Origin: Patagioenas fasciata
Taxonomy: Eukaryota > Chordata > Aves > Columbiformes > Columbidae
DNA length: 64,000 bases
Reading direction: 5' to 3'
Assembly (NCBI RefSeq): GCF_037038585.1
Contig: NC_092560.1
Location: 56,146,049 to 56,210,048, forward strand
The position numbers were made by a program, and so were the translations under genes. The notes under the pieces are model-generated. The model was not told the DNA's origin and made no database searches. It saw only the letters and a list, made by a program, of their open reading frames with translations. Position 1 is the stretch's first letter; every line of letters starts with the position of its first letter. Shown piece after piece: positions 1-11,085 of the stretch.

Positions 1-862
1 GACAAACCAGAAGGCTGTGCTGCCATTCAGTGAGACTTGGACAGGCTGGAGAGTCAGACGGAAAGGAATCTAATGACATTCAGTAGGGGCAAATGTAGGA
101 TCCTGTACCTGGGGAGGAACAAACCCAGGCACCAGTACAGGTTAGATGCTGGAAAGCAGCATTGTGGAGAGGGACCTGGGAGTTCTGTTGACAGCAGGTT
201 GACCAGGAGCAAGCAATGTGCCCTTGTGGCCAAGAAGACCAATGATATCCTGGGGTGCATTAGGAAAATTGTGACCAGCAGGTCGAGGGAGGTTATCCTC
301 CCTCTCTACTCTGCCCTGGTGAGGCTGCATCTGGAGTTCTGTGTCCAGTTCTGGGCTCCCCAGTTTAAGAAGGGCAAGGAATTACTGGAGGGAGTCCAGC
401 AGAGAGCTGTGAAGATAATGAGGGGTCTCGAGCATCTTTCTCCTGAGGAAAGACAGAGAGCTGGGTCTGTTCAGCCTGGAGAAGAGAAGGCTGAGGGGGA
501 ATCTTATCAATGCTTATAAGTATTTCAAGGATGGGTGTCAAAATGAAGGGACCAAACTCTTTTTCAGTGGTGTGTGATGACAGGATGAGGGTCAGTGGGT
601 ACAGACTGAAGCACAGGAGGTTCCATCTGAATATGAGGAGAAATTTCTTTACTGTGAGGGTGCCAGAACACTGGAACAGGAAGCCCAGAGAGGCTGTGAA
701 GTCTCCTTTTCTGGAGACATTCAAAACCCACCTGGACACATTCCTGTGTGATCTGCTATAGGTGAACCTGCTTTAGCAGGTGGGTTGGACTAGATGATCT
801 CCAGAGGTCACTTCCAAACCCAACCATGCTGTGATTCTGTGATTCTATTATTCTGTGAGTCT
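1..862 (+). mobile_element. CR1 LINE, 3' part (RT C-terminus and 3'UTR)
   Basis: This is the 3' portion of a CR1 non-LTR retrotransposon, cut by the left edge of the window. The translated pieces correspond to the end of the ORF2 reverse transcriptase and the region after it, with landmarks such as a KCRILYLG-like motif near 90-115 and an EHWNR-like motif near 668. It ends in the usual CR1 3' signature: a GGACTAGATGATCTCC-like stretch near 787 followed by a short run of ATTCTGTG-type octamers at about 830-862. Frameshifts and stops break the frame, including a TGA near position 31 where related copies read through, so it is a dead copy. It butts directly against a minus-strand CR1 fragment. 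Confidence 0.9.
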
Positions 863-865
863 GTG

Positions 866-1392
866 GTTTGTGGGTGTCCAGTTCACTTAGATGATCTCTG
901 ACTTGATCCTCCTCAACCAAAGGAAAGTCTTCCTTTCTCCAGACTTTCCCTCCTACCTCTAGGGTCTGGAATTCCTGAGGACTGGTTTTAGCAGTAAAGA
1001 TGTAAGCAAAGAAGGCATTCAGTAACTCTGCCTTCTCTGTATCATTCTTCACCAGGGCACCCTCCCCATTCAGCAGTAGACCTACATTTTCCCTAACCTA
1101 TCTTTTACTGCTGATGTACTTGAAGAAGCCCTTCTTCTTGCCATTGACAACCCTGACCAGATTTAATTCCAAGTGGAGCTTGGCCTTCCTCACCACATCC
1201 CTGCACACTCTAACAGTCACCTTATATTCCTCCCAGGTGGTCTGTCCCTTTCTCCGCTTTACATAAACATCCTTCTTCCACCTGAGTGTTGACAGGAGTT
1301 CCTTACTTTCCTGGCTTTCTACTCCCTTTACTTGATCTGTTCTCATAGGTACACATCGGTCTTGAGCTTGGAGGAAGTGAATTAACCCCATC
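866..1392 (-). mobile_element. CR1 LINE, internal ORF2 fragment
   Basis: This is an internal CR1 ORF2 segment on the minus strand, covering the linker between endonuclease and reverse transcriptase. Translated pieces resemble the same part of the better preserved copy at 28864-29805: a LELNLVR..NGKKKGFFKYISSKR stretch near 1098-1180 and an EKAELLNAFFA stretch near 1010-1040. It has neither a CR1 3' end nor a 5' end. Its low-coordinate side stops where the plus-strand CR1 3' tail ends, which suggests that the plus-strand copy inserted into it and that the rest lies left of the window. Confidence 0.85.
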
Positions 1393-2099
1393 CTAGACAA
1401 AAGCAACACACGCTCCCAGAAAATAACTGCAGTTGGGGTGGCATCTCTGAAAAGACTTCCACTTAATTTTAACCCCAGAGTTTATGCCACTGTAAATGAT
1501 GTTGGCCAATGCTAACTTAGCATCACCAATAATGGCAGCAATGTTCATATCACAGAAAAGAGGCCTTGAATGATGATTCAATATTTCCATTTACAATGTT
1601 TTCAAAATTATTTTCAGCAGCATTTTACCTGTTTGAATGCACTGTTTTACATCTCTCTAGAGCTGCATCAATAAAGACCTAGTGTTCCACTTCTATAAAT
1701 GCCCCTCAGATATTGAAAAAAACATATATCACCAATAGTGAACTTTTAATGTTCTCTCTTGTCACTGGTTCACTCTCACTCCAGCCAACATTAATCTCAG
1801 TTACTCTCTTGACACTGTTCTGTTACAAGGCTTAAAGTGTGCCTGCTACTTCGCTGTGTAGGGACAGATAAAAAAGAGACTAAGTGGAGGAATTATAACT
1901 CTGTAGTGAAAATAAGCACAGCCTTCGATGCAGACAGAGCCAGGACCAGCAGATACACACACAGTTGTGCTGCAGAAGGTGACTTATGCAGCTGGGCTCA
2001 TGCTGAGCCCCTTTGCATGATCAGCACCAAAGCATTCACAACTCTTCCATGAGTGTCATGTTTTACTTAATTTCTCAGATTTCTTAGTTCTTCCCTTTT

Positions 2100-2131
<32 letters not shown>

Positions 2132-5100
2132 GGGTTTTGGTGTTTTGTTTTTTTTTTTTTTTTTTGTAGAATTCAGCAACAAAACTTAAAGGTGGGAAAT
2201 GGGAGACCCCACAGGAGCTGTGAGGTTGTCACAGAAGCTGGGAAAGTGACTAGAGTGGGTACGCATGTAACGGAGGGAGGCTGCAGAGCTGCGGGAGCTG
2301 CTGGAGCGGATAGGGAAGGAGCAATGAGAAAATCTCCAGCAGGGAAACCATAGCAAGGGAGATGGGTGGAGAGCAACGACGGGGGAGAAAGAGAGGTAAC
2401 ATGAAGCAGGCAGGTCTAGAAACCGTTTGGTCTCAGATGTGCTCCAACACTCTCACTAAGATAAGCCCAATGATTCAGATGGCTGACTAAACACCTAAGA
2501 ACAACAAATGTATACTCATCATACACAGTCCCAAGGAAAGCCTACAGCAGTTCATTATTACCTTCCCCCTGTAAAACACACAACATGCACAATGACAATA
2601 TTGCACCCTGAAGTTGGAGAATTTTTATATTAATATTTGGTCTCTCAATCCCAACATTACTTTTACTTCATGTACTATACATTCAAACACATCTAAGGAA
2701 AATGAAGCAAAACCATTGCAATTTACTGAAAAGTCATATTCTCAGGTTAGATCATCAGGGTGCTGTTAGAAAACTAGTAATGTGTTAAAAATGCATTCAG
2801 ACTTAATTAATTATGGTATTCCTTTTATAAAGGACAAACCTCAGATCAATGTACTCACAAAAAAATACCGAACGTGACATCTCTTTACAATTTTCTCTTT
2901 TAAAAATATTCTCTTTAATGTGTTTCTTTTATCCAATCAATTGACATAGCTAGCAATCACTGGCAGGCAGTATGCTTTGCTGTAGCTTATTTCCCTTAAG
3001 GTAAAAAAAAATAGTATCAAGGCCACCCATGTCTAACAGGGTTTTTTTCACAAAAGTAGTTTTCAGGAATGAGGCTGCTATTTCATCCCATCTCCCTGCT
3101 TTTCCTGGTGTGAATATTCTTCCAAATGGTTAGGCTGGCTCTGCTCAGTGCGTTATTTGTTATCCCAGGTCTCTCCATGAATAATAGGCAACAGAGTGCA
3201 AAGTGCATGACTTGCAAAGTGACTCCTCTTCCTTTATTAGTTACAGATGCCAGCAAGAAAACTCAGAATCTTCCATATTAAAGCCTATACCTTCAGCAGA
3301 GCTGTTCCCATAAAACTTCCTCTGAATCTTAGGCAAGAAGGTCAACTATTTACCACAAAATATTAAAGCTAAGTCCAAACATGAAAGAAATTCCGTTTCC
3401 TGGTACAGCCAGCTCAGCATGACTGAGGCAGAGTCAGGAGGCAGAACCTCTTCCTTAACAAACCTGAGCAGATTCCCTTCTTGGAAGCCACCTTCTGCAT
3501 ATCTCCCCAGGTAAGAAGGTAGATACATTCTACCCTTCATGACTTTGGCAGAAAGTCTCTCTGATTAGCTACTAAAGAAAGATCTCTTAACTCGGAACAG
3601 CCTTTTTTTCTTCTGTAACTGGCTGGTTACATACATAACTCTCTGTGCAGAGTGGATACCTCACACATGGTGATAACAATACTTCTACCCAGTATTGTAT
3701 CCCTACAGTCTCTTCACCATGTAAGCCCAAAGTTTATGCCTACCAGCACCAACCAAACAGGAAAAAACAGCATCTGAAAGCTCATTAAATTATGTGATGA
3801 AACAGGCATAGGATTTTACATGCAAATAAGCTTAATCAAGTGCATGTTGTCTGATATCTAAACCACACCTCCTGAAAACTGTATCTATGAAAGTCACGAA
3901 ACTAAAAAGAAGACCTACAAAACTTGTACTGACTTGCTTTTGGGACCATCTGGCACCTTTGGCCACAGTCCCTTGCCCACAGGAACTCTTGTTATAGCCC
4001 TGGTTGAGTTCCTTTCTCGAAGTAGTCACAGGACTTATGTATTGGATCCACCTTTTAGATCTTGTTTACTTTTAAGCCAGCTCAGTTCTGGGGCTCCCTT
4101 TGCAGCCTGGATTAGAGCCATGTGTGCTGCCTTGCCCAATACACAGGAAATATAAACTGCTTGAGAGCATAGCAGCCAGTGCAAATTTTTTATACCTCTT
4201 TTGAGGAACATGAAAGTGTGTCCACATAATTAAGGAAACCATATCACAGTCAGTCTTACTCAGTTCCTAAATCTCATGTTTGCCTATTTTATCTCTTAAA
4301 AAATAATTATCGCTACAAGTTCTATTCACTAACATATTTCATTTGTTTTACCAAACCTGTTTTTCTTGTTACAATAGCATGAGATCTATCAACTATTTAA
4401 TATAATTAAGAAAAAAAAAAAAACAGTAACTCTGCAAGTACGACTGTGCACACATTCCAAGGCTGTGATAATGTCACAACTCATGAAAGTTTTGCTTTTT
4501 TGAGAGAGTATCATTTTGTTAGAACCACTGGGTGTGGGTTAAAAATTAGTTTTGCAGGGTTTTTTGGGCACAGATTTTGACTTCCTTGCCTGTGTTTTTA
4601 AGATAGGAAGGAAGCTTGCTAGTGCCAAATGCTGCATCCAAATATGTGACTAACTACACCAGAGACAAGCAGTGCTACCACTGATGAGGAGAACAAGTTC
4701 TGAGAATGAACATTTCCAGGATCACCCCAGTATGTGTTTTTTGACAGCCTAATGGTATTTAAACTGCTTATTCCAGAAACTTTCTTCCCAAAAGTTCCCA
4801 AGTCACACCAAGGTGACTTAATGTGATAATGTGACTGTGTTTCACTTGATTGAAGATCTCCCATTTGCTTTCCAGTACAGTTTGGAGTAAGGAAATTTGG
4901 CCCACTGATGCAGACCTCCAAGGTGCAGCTCTCCTGCCTTGAAGTATGGATAGATTTCCAAAATAACTGTACATCCCAACTCATCCTAAAGTCTCTTGCA
5001 TACCTGATGAATCAAGAGATATAATTCAGACTACCTCTGCCGAATACATTCAGGACAGTACCTCCAGGGTCTAGCATTTGTTTAAATGGATGAGGCCTTA

Positions 5101-6949
5101 TTTAAGGTTGTGTTTCAAAAGTACATAACACTTCGGTGTTTTATTTCTCTTTTCCTTCCTGACCTTTGCATACTAGGTATTTTTGTCTGCTTTCCCTGCT
5201 TGCTATTGCATGCCAACTAACTTGTTTCTGTGGCACAGAATATACCCCATCTGTCACAAGTATTTTTTAACAGACTTTAAGCTGAATGTTGAATGAAGCC
5301 ATGCCTTGCATAGAGGAGTTTTAATTATTCTTCAGTCTGTGGAAGAGGGGAGTAGGGCCAGGATGAGGAGGACTGAGTTGTCAGGAAGATAGCTGGAGGG
5401 AATCAGAATATATCATTACCTAAGGGAGAGGTGTCCTCAGTCTTCATCTACTTTAATTCTCTCACCAGACACATCAAATGAAAGTGCTGTAGGGCTTAAA
5501 AAAATTGGGGTAATACTGGGGCAGTGGGTGGCTGATAATGACAGCCTGTCTAAATGTCTGAGTGGCAGACAAGTGGAGAGAAAGAAGTTTGTGGTATGGG
5601 CTAGCTAAGGTGAAGTGACAATGTATTTGGTTTTTGTCTGCTTTCTTTCCTGAGCAGAATTTGGCAGCTGGTTAAGTTGGCTAGCTCTACATGAGCTTCA
5701 CAATGCAGTTTATTAATTTTTTTACTAAGAAAATTGAAATTGGGTAATCATCTCAACTTGCCCATAACTGATTGTTATTGCATGGAGCACAAGAATGAAT
5801 GACTTGAACAACTCTTGCTTCATTGGCAGAAGCAAGAGGCAGACAGTCTTCTTTCTTTCCACACCTCCTGCAAGGGACCGAAGTTACCAGTTCACTACAG
5901 ATTAAATTACTCGAGGTAAAGGAGAAGCTCTTCAGGAGGGGATGTAGCTGCTGTTCTACCAGTCTCTCCTCCCCATGAAAAAACATGTATATTCCATGTC
6001 TGTCTCGCTATTAACACATGGAAAACTATTTCCTACTCCCTAGGCAAATCTGACATCTGTTCCTCTACTCATTCAGTTCTAGTGGCACATGCATATTTAC
6101 TGGGCACCATAGCCACAGGTAACCTGCAAAACCCCCGCTGATCCAACCCCAAGCCCTGTGAGGCCAGAAGATGCTGGTTCACCCAGCAGAGTCAGGAGCC
6201 CTGGCACTTCCCACTGGTTCTCATGGGAGATGAGGTGTCTTAGCAGCCCAGGACTTCCCTGCCCAGACTTGGGGATTACAATGAGCTGACAAGTGAGGGG
6301 AACAGTGCTTCACCATCACTTTAGCGTAGAAGACAATTCCTGACTTAAAAAACTTTTCCATTTCCAGTGAAAGAGAGCAGATGGAAAGGTGAGGAATGCA
6401 CAGATGGAAGGGTGGGGTGTTTAAAAGTTAGGTTTTTAGCTGGGGTAGTCACAAGCCTCCACCTATAGACAAAGCAGAAAAACAGGCACTTCCAGAGACA
6501 CATTCATGCCATCCGAGACAGATAACCTAAAGACAGCACGCATGGCAGGCGATTTGTCCCACCCAGCACTTCCTCCACAGACTAGAAAAGAAGTGTAGAT
6601 GAGGTATCTAAACTTCGGATGACAAAAATTAGGTTAGATTAATTCAATACAATATAGGTAAAAATAAACATTGGTATGAGAGTTTCCTTTGGATACCATC
6701 CCCCAGCTGTTCTTCTACTAAGTTAATGTTGTTGATTTTTTTCTTTTTTAATGTTAGCTATTATCTGAAGCCAAATATTTATTTAGCAGTGAAACAGGCC
6801 GAACCAGCTATTATAGATCTACCTGTTGATTACCAGCAGTTTTGTTAACACATAAGACAACTAATGCACCATTCCCATCCTATGCTATGGGAGCCTTTTA
6901 GTCAAAGTCTGTCCCAGATATCAGAGAGCCCATGACATCTCAGAGGAAA
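1393..6949. other. Intergenic unique DNA, no gene recognised
   Basis: This stretch is mostly AT-rich unique sequence. Open frames are short (under about 125 codons), lack recognisable domains and show no splice-bounded coding pattern. A (TTG)n run and a poly-T run lie near 2101-2165. Small locally GC-richer patches occur near 2180-2400 and 6110-6330, but I could not assign them to any known repeat or exon. Confidence 0.5.
2101..2165. repeat. (TTG)n microsatellite followed by poly-T
   Basis: About eleven TTG/TGT units run from 2101 to 2133. An interrupted G/T stretch follows, then a run of T up to 2165. This is a simple sequence repeat without evidence of function. Confidence 0.9.
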
Positions 6950-7284
6950 TGTTGGGGACTACAGTGGGTCTGTGGATTCCCTGACAGAGGGTATGAGAAC
7001 AGAGATTGGTCTTGAAGATATTAAGGCCTACCTGTGAGAAAGATGGGAGTAAAGGAGTATCTGGAGATATTAAGATGTACCCGTGAGAGAGAAGGGAGTA
7101 AAAGAGTAACATTGACAATAGCAAAATTAGCCAATGAGATGTTACTATTGCAGCCTGTAACCAATAACAAAAAGACACTTGAGCTGGTAAAGACTATATA
7201 AAAAGGCATTTGTGGCAATAAATGAAGACTGCTGTTTGTACTTAAGAACTTGGTCTATGTCGTTTGTCCATCTCAGCTACGACA
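6950..7284 (+). mobile_element. Solo LTR of an avian endogenous retrovirus (6-bp TSD, ERVK-like)
   Basis: The 335-bp unit starts with TGTTG and ends with CGACA, the inverted TG...CA ends expected of an LTR. It is flanked by AGGAAA (6944-6949) and AAGAAA (7285-7290), a 5-of-6 match to a 6-bp target duplication, the length typical of ERVK-type integration. Inside are a CCAAT box at 7161-7165, a TATA box (TATATAAAA) at 7195-7203 and an AATAAA signal at 7217-7222, in the right order for U3-R-U5 on the plus strand. A 49-bp segment is duplicated in tandem at 7016-7113 within U3. No internal retroviral sequence flanks it, so it is probably a solo LTR left by recombination. The family assignment rests on TSD length and general resemblance only. 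Confidence 0.75.
7016..7113 (+). repeat. Two tandem copies of a 49-bp unit inside LTR U3
   Basis: Two neighbouring segments starting at 7016 and 7065 share AGATATTAAG-type starts, a GTGAGA core and a GGGAGTAAA end with several mismatches. Duplicated U3 blocks of this type are often enhancer repeats in retroviral LTRs; an enhancer role here is inference. Confidence 0.7.
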
Positions 7285-9365
7285 AAGAAAATTCTCAAAG
7301 GTTTCTCTCTTTCACTCCCTTCTGCTTAAGCAAACAAAGAATTGCTCAGATATAAAGGTGGCTGGCCACATATAAATATACAGTGTATAGTATAAGCACT
7401 CTTTGAAATTTGCCACCACTCCAGATTTCCAAATTGCTTATCTGCGAGACAGAATCAGAATCAGCGAGTAACTCCTCACCAACAGACTGTTTGTGAAAAG
7501 CTCACCACCAATAGTCCTAATTTCTGCCTTCCTGGTTACACATCAGGTGACACTGCTTCTATTCCCTGAATAGATGCAAGAACACACACAGAGTAAAATC
7601 TGCGTTTCCTTCCTGGTCTAGGACCACAACGAACTAATGTCATGCAAAGACCAAAACACAAAACAAAGAGCAAAATCCTTCCCTGAATGCCTTGCAGCCT
7701 TAATATATATATTAAAAAAAAAAAAAAAAAAAGAGAGACACTAAGCAGGCACAGAGCGGAGTACAAGAAAAATGACAGTAACAGACAGCTTGTCAGGCAG
7801 TACACTTTGCACATCTGCAGCCTGCCTTATTCAGGCCTCTGCAAACTTCATGGAAGAAAAGAGCTTGGTGGAGACAAGCTGGCATTCTGCAAAGGCTTGC
7901 AGCAGGCTCCAGAGCACCAGGGCAACATGGGCTTTCTCAGTGGCAAACATGAAGTTCTCTGCTCCTTCAGAGGAAGGAGAAAGTTCGGCAGAGTGATTAG
8001 AAATGGCATCTTTTGTTGCCCAGAGTAACACTGTCAATTCTCAGCAAAGCATACGATTTGAAACATATCCTTTCCTTGGCAGCACTATTGCCCAGCTTTG
8101 GCAGCTCCCCACTCAGCTGCCTTCCACAAATCGTACTCCAAGGTGCCAAATTTCCAGCATATCCATGGATCAGATTTGGATGTTAGAAATGCCATTGGGT
8201 GCCTACAACTCAACAACAATGACCTTCAGCATTACAGTGTCCAAGTATCATTTTGGCTGTGGACCAAAGACACTGAAGGGCCTCATAGAAAGAGAAATAG
8301 AGAGTCTGTTCACATACTTTTCAGCTAGCAATAGGGCATCTCTTTCTAGGCTGCCTCAGATAATGTCCTGCTAGTTTCCAATCTTCAGAACACTGGGTGG
8401 TCAGTATCCCCTTTTCTAAAGAAAAAAGACTCAGGTTTTACAACAACATCCATAGGGAAGGTGCTATGTTAAGAACAAGATTCAAAGGTATACGGAATCC
8501 AAACAAGCCATACTGCTGAGTGCAATGGACCCTAGAGGACTCCCTTACAGGAAATCATTGTTGAAACTGGGTAGTTTAGCTTTGGGGAGGAAAGGCTGCC
8601 AGGTTGCTTTCCATTACCCCATACTTGCGGCATGGTGTGGAGAAACTATCTCATTACCCCATCTGATTAGCCCTACCTACTTGCCTCCTGTCCTCCATGG
8701 CCTGGGGGCATTGGTGGCTCAGACTGGAGGAGTGGGAGCAAGGTGCTAGTGGCTCATGAGGGGCTCGCATGCTTTTTACAGACTTGGTGCGGGGGTTTAT
8801 TTGCTTCTGGTCTAACTTTATATTAAATTTTTGCAGTAATCAGAGAGTATGGAAATACTTGTAAGAAGCTAACAAAAAGGCCACAAATATCTTGTTCATA
8901 TTCAAACAAACATGTGTATATCTCTTCATTCTCTTACCTGTCTTTAGATGTGTATTGTTCAGCAGTAACATCTGTTTGGGATTTATTTATTTACGTGCTT
9001 GGATTTAGATCTCACAGGGGTCCATATTGCCCAGCTCGAGGCAAAAAAAAGGAAAACATGAGATTGTGCTTAAATTATAACTTGTAAGTCACCCATAGAG
9101 TGGGAAAGGATCCGACATGAAGTTACTCTGTTCTGTCCTTCTTTCCCAAATGGAGAAAAGCTTTTAAATCAGAAAAACCATGCTGCATCCAAAGTAACTG
9201 GAAGTAAATTATACTATCATTTTCCAAAATGAGAAAACCTGTTTTCAAGAGAACCACAATGCACATGGCCATGCATTAGTCTAGGTCCCAAATAAGTTTG
9301 ATGTTGAGGAACCCACCAGAAGACAGTGGTGGTGCCATCTTGGCTAGACTTCAGTTTGCCAAGAA

Positions 9366-9425
9366 AGATTGGACCAAATTATTCTTGTGGTCCATTCCAA
9401 CCTGGAATTCAGTGATGGTGATGAT
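9366..9425 (+). mobile_element. Short CR1 3'-end remnant
   Basis: About 60 bp match the final part of CR1 elements: GATTGGACCAAATTATTCTT corresponds to the usual GGTTGGACTAGATGA block. It is followed by GTGGTCCATTCCAACCTGG and a degraded octamer tail (TTCAGTGATGGTGATGA). The upstream limit is unclear. The match is short, but it keeps the order of all the 3' landmarks. Confidence 0.6.
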
Positions 9426-11064
9426 TACTTTAATCACCTGTGAGTGGCTACTGGCACTGGCTGTGTCTGATGGGAGTTCCATCCTGCTGTCTCAGTCTAT
9501 CACCCCATAAAGGTGGTGATCAGCCACTGCATCTGTGACAGTGTGATTCAGAGCCACTGTTCAGGACAGGATATGCTATATTTCACCTTAGCTTCAGTCT
9601 CTGAGGGACTTCCACATTGCTCATCCTTGCTGCCTTTTGTCTTTGCAGTGAAATGAAACACATATTCCAGTAATTAAAAAAATATGTCCTTAGAGCATTC
9701 ACATGTGCGATTTTCACCCCACATTGCACTGCCAAAATGTTCAGAGCCAGTCCTATCTGTTGAAAGAAAGACTTCGAGACTCAGAAAAGCATATAGTTTT
9801 CTGAAGCCACAGACCAAAGTCTACAAGATGAGAACATTTCAGGGCACATGTACTATCTTATTCAGGAATGAGAAAACTCTGCTTTATCCTGCTGTTCTTT
9901 GGTTTGCACAGGATAAACATTCCAGACTGATACACAGCATACAAAGGATCACTTCTGGCTTAGGGAACTGGAAATTGTATTGTGTTTGGTCCTAGACCTG
10001 CAAATAAAATATTTCAGTTGGAGATATTACTAATTTTCTGAGCAGCAACAAAAAGAATCTGCACTCCAAAAATTGCATTCAGGTGTATTCCACTTAGTCA
10101 CAAGAAATGTAGGTACTCAGTCTTGCACTGCAATGTGCTCCCTCCTCCTTCATGCTGCCACTGGAGTTTGCTGGGCTGCTCTGTCAGCTAGGGCACTGGA
10201 CTGACATGGCTTATAATAAATCCTTCTTGCTGCCTTTTCTGTCAGAGTACACAGACTTAGAGATGAGCCTCTTCACTTTCTGGAGCTTTCAATGAAAGGA
10301 CAATTCATTCACTGACTACTGGCCTTCAGCCCTGGATTTGGTCATCCGTTTCGGCCATATTCTCCCCTTGGGCATGGCCTAACGTGGTCACACAATGCCT
10401 TCAGTGGCAGTCCTACCCACTGAGCTGAGAGCACAATTTAGCTGTTAAAGCTGACACAAAGCCTGATGCAAAGTATTTCCTTTGTTCTTTGTTATCTCAG
10501 AAAGAATTTCAGCCTCCCTTGCAGCTGTTATTTTTATCCAGCAATAACAACACTTTTGTGGTCTTCACAAAAAAATATCTGCCAAAAACCTCTGCCTAAA
10601 ATAGCACTGTACAGCATTTAAAGTATCATTTTTCTTGTATTACTACTTTTAGGCATCAGGCTTAACTCCATGGGTTGCCTTTTTATGTGTTGATTTAGGT
10701 AGCTGCATTTCCTGTTGCAGGGCTGAAAATAACATGCTTATTTTTTAAAACTACTCTTCAACTTCCAGTGGACTAAACTGTTTCCCAAGTAGCACAAGAC
10801 TATGCTCTAATTCCTTTTCTGGTATTAAAGAATATTTTACTGTACAGGTTTTCCTATTGAATCAGTGAAACTATCTGTGGAATAAGGCAGCATCTGGGAA
10901 TAGTGAGGTTACTGACATTTAACCCTTCATTACAGAAGTGCCTCTGTAACTGTAAGCATGAACCAAACCAAATATTTTGCACTGGATAATGCCAACAAAA
11001 AAACCTAAACAAATCAGCAAACAAGCAATAAATCCTTCCTCATGGTCAACTATGTGTGCTTACA

Positions 11065-11085
11065 TTATATATATATATATATATT
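11065..11085. repeat. (AT)n microsatellite
   Basis: An uninterrupted alternating TA run of about ten units, a simple repeat. Confidence 0.85.

Noticed and set aside
6910..6949. Alternative LTR start at TGTCCC (6910)
   Set aside because: The flank of that start does not match the right flank of the LTR. The start at 6950 gives a 5-of-6 target duplication and matching inverted ends.
8003..8374. 123-codon open frame on the plus strand in unique DNA
   Set aside because: No domain is recognisable and an overlapping frame is similarly open. I considered a decayed pseudogene but could name no parent.
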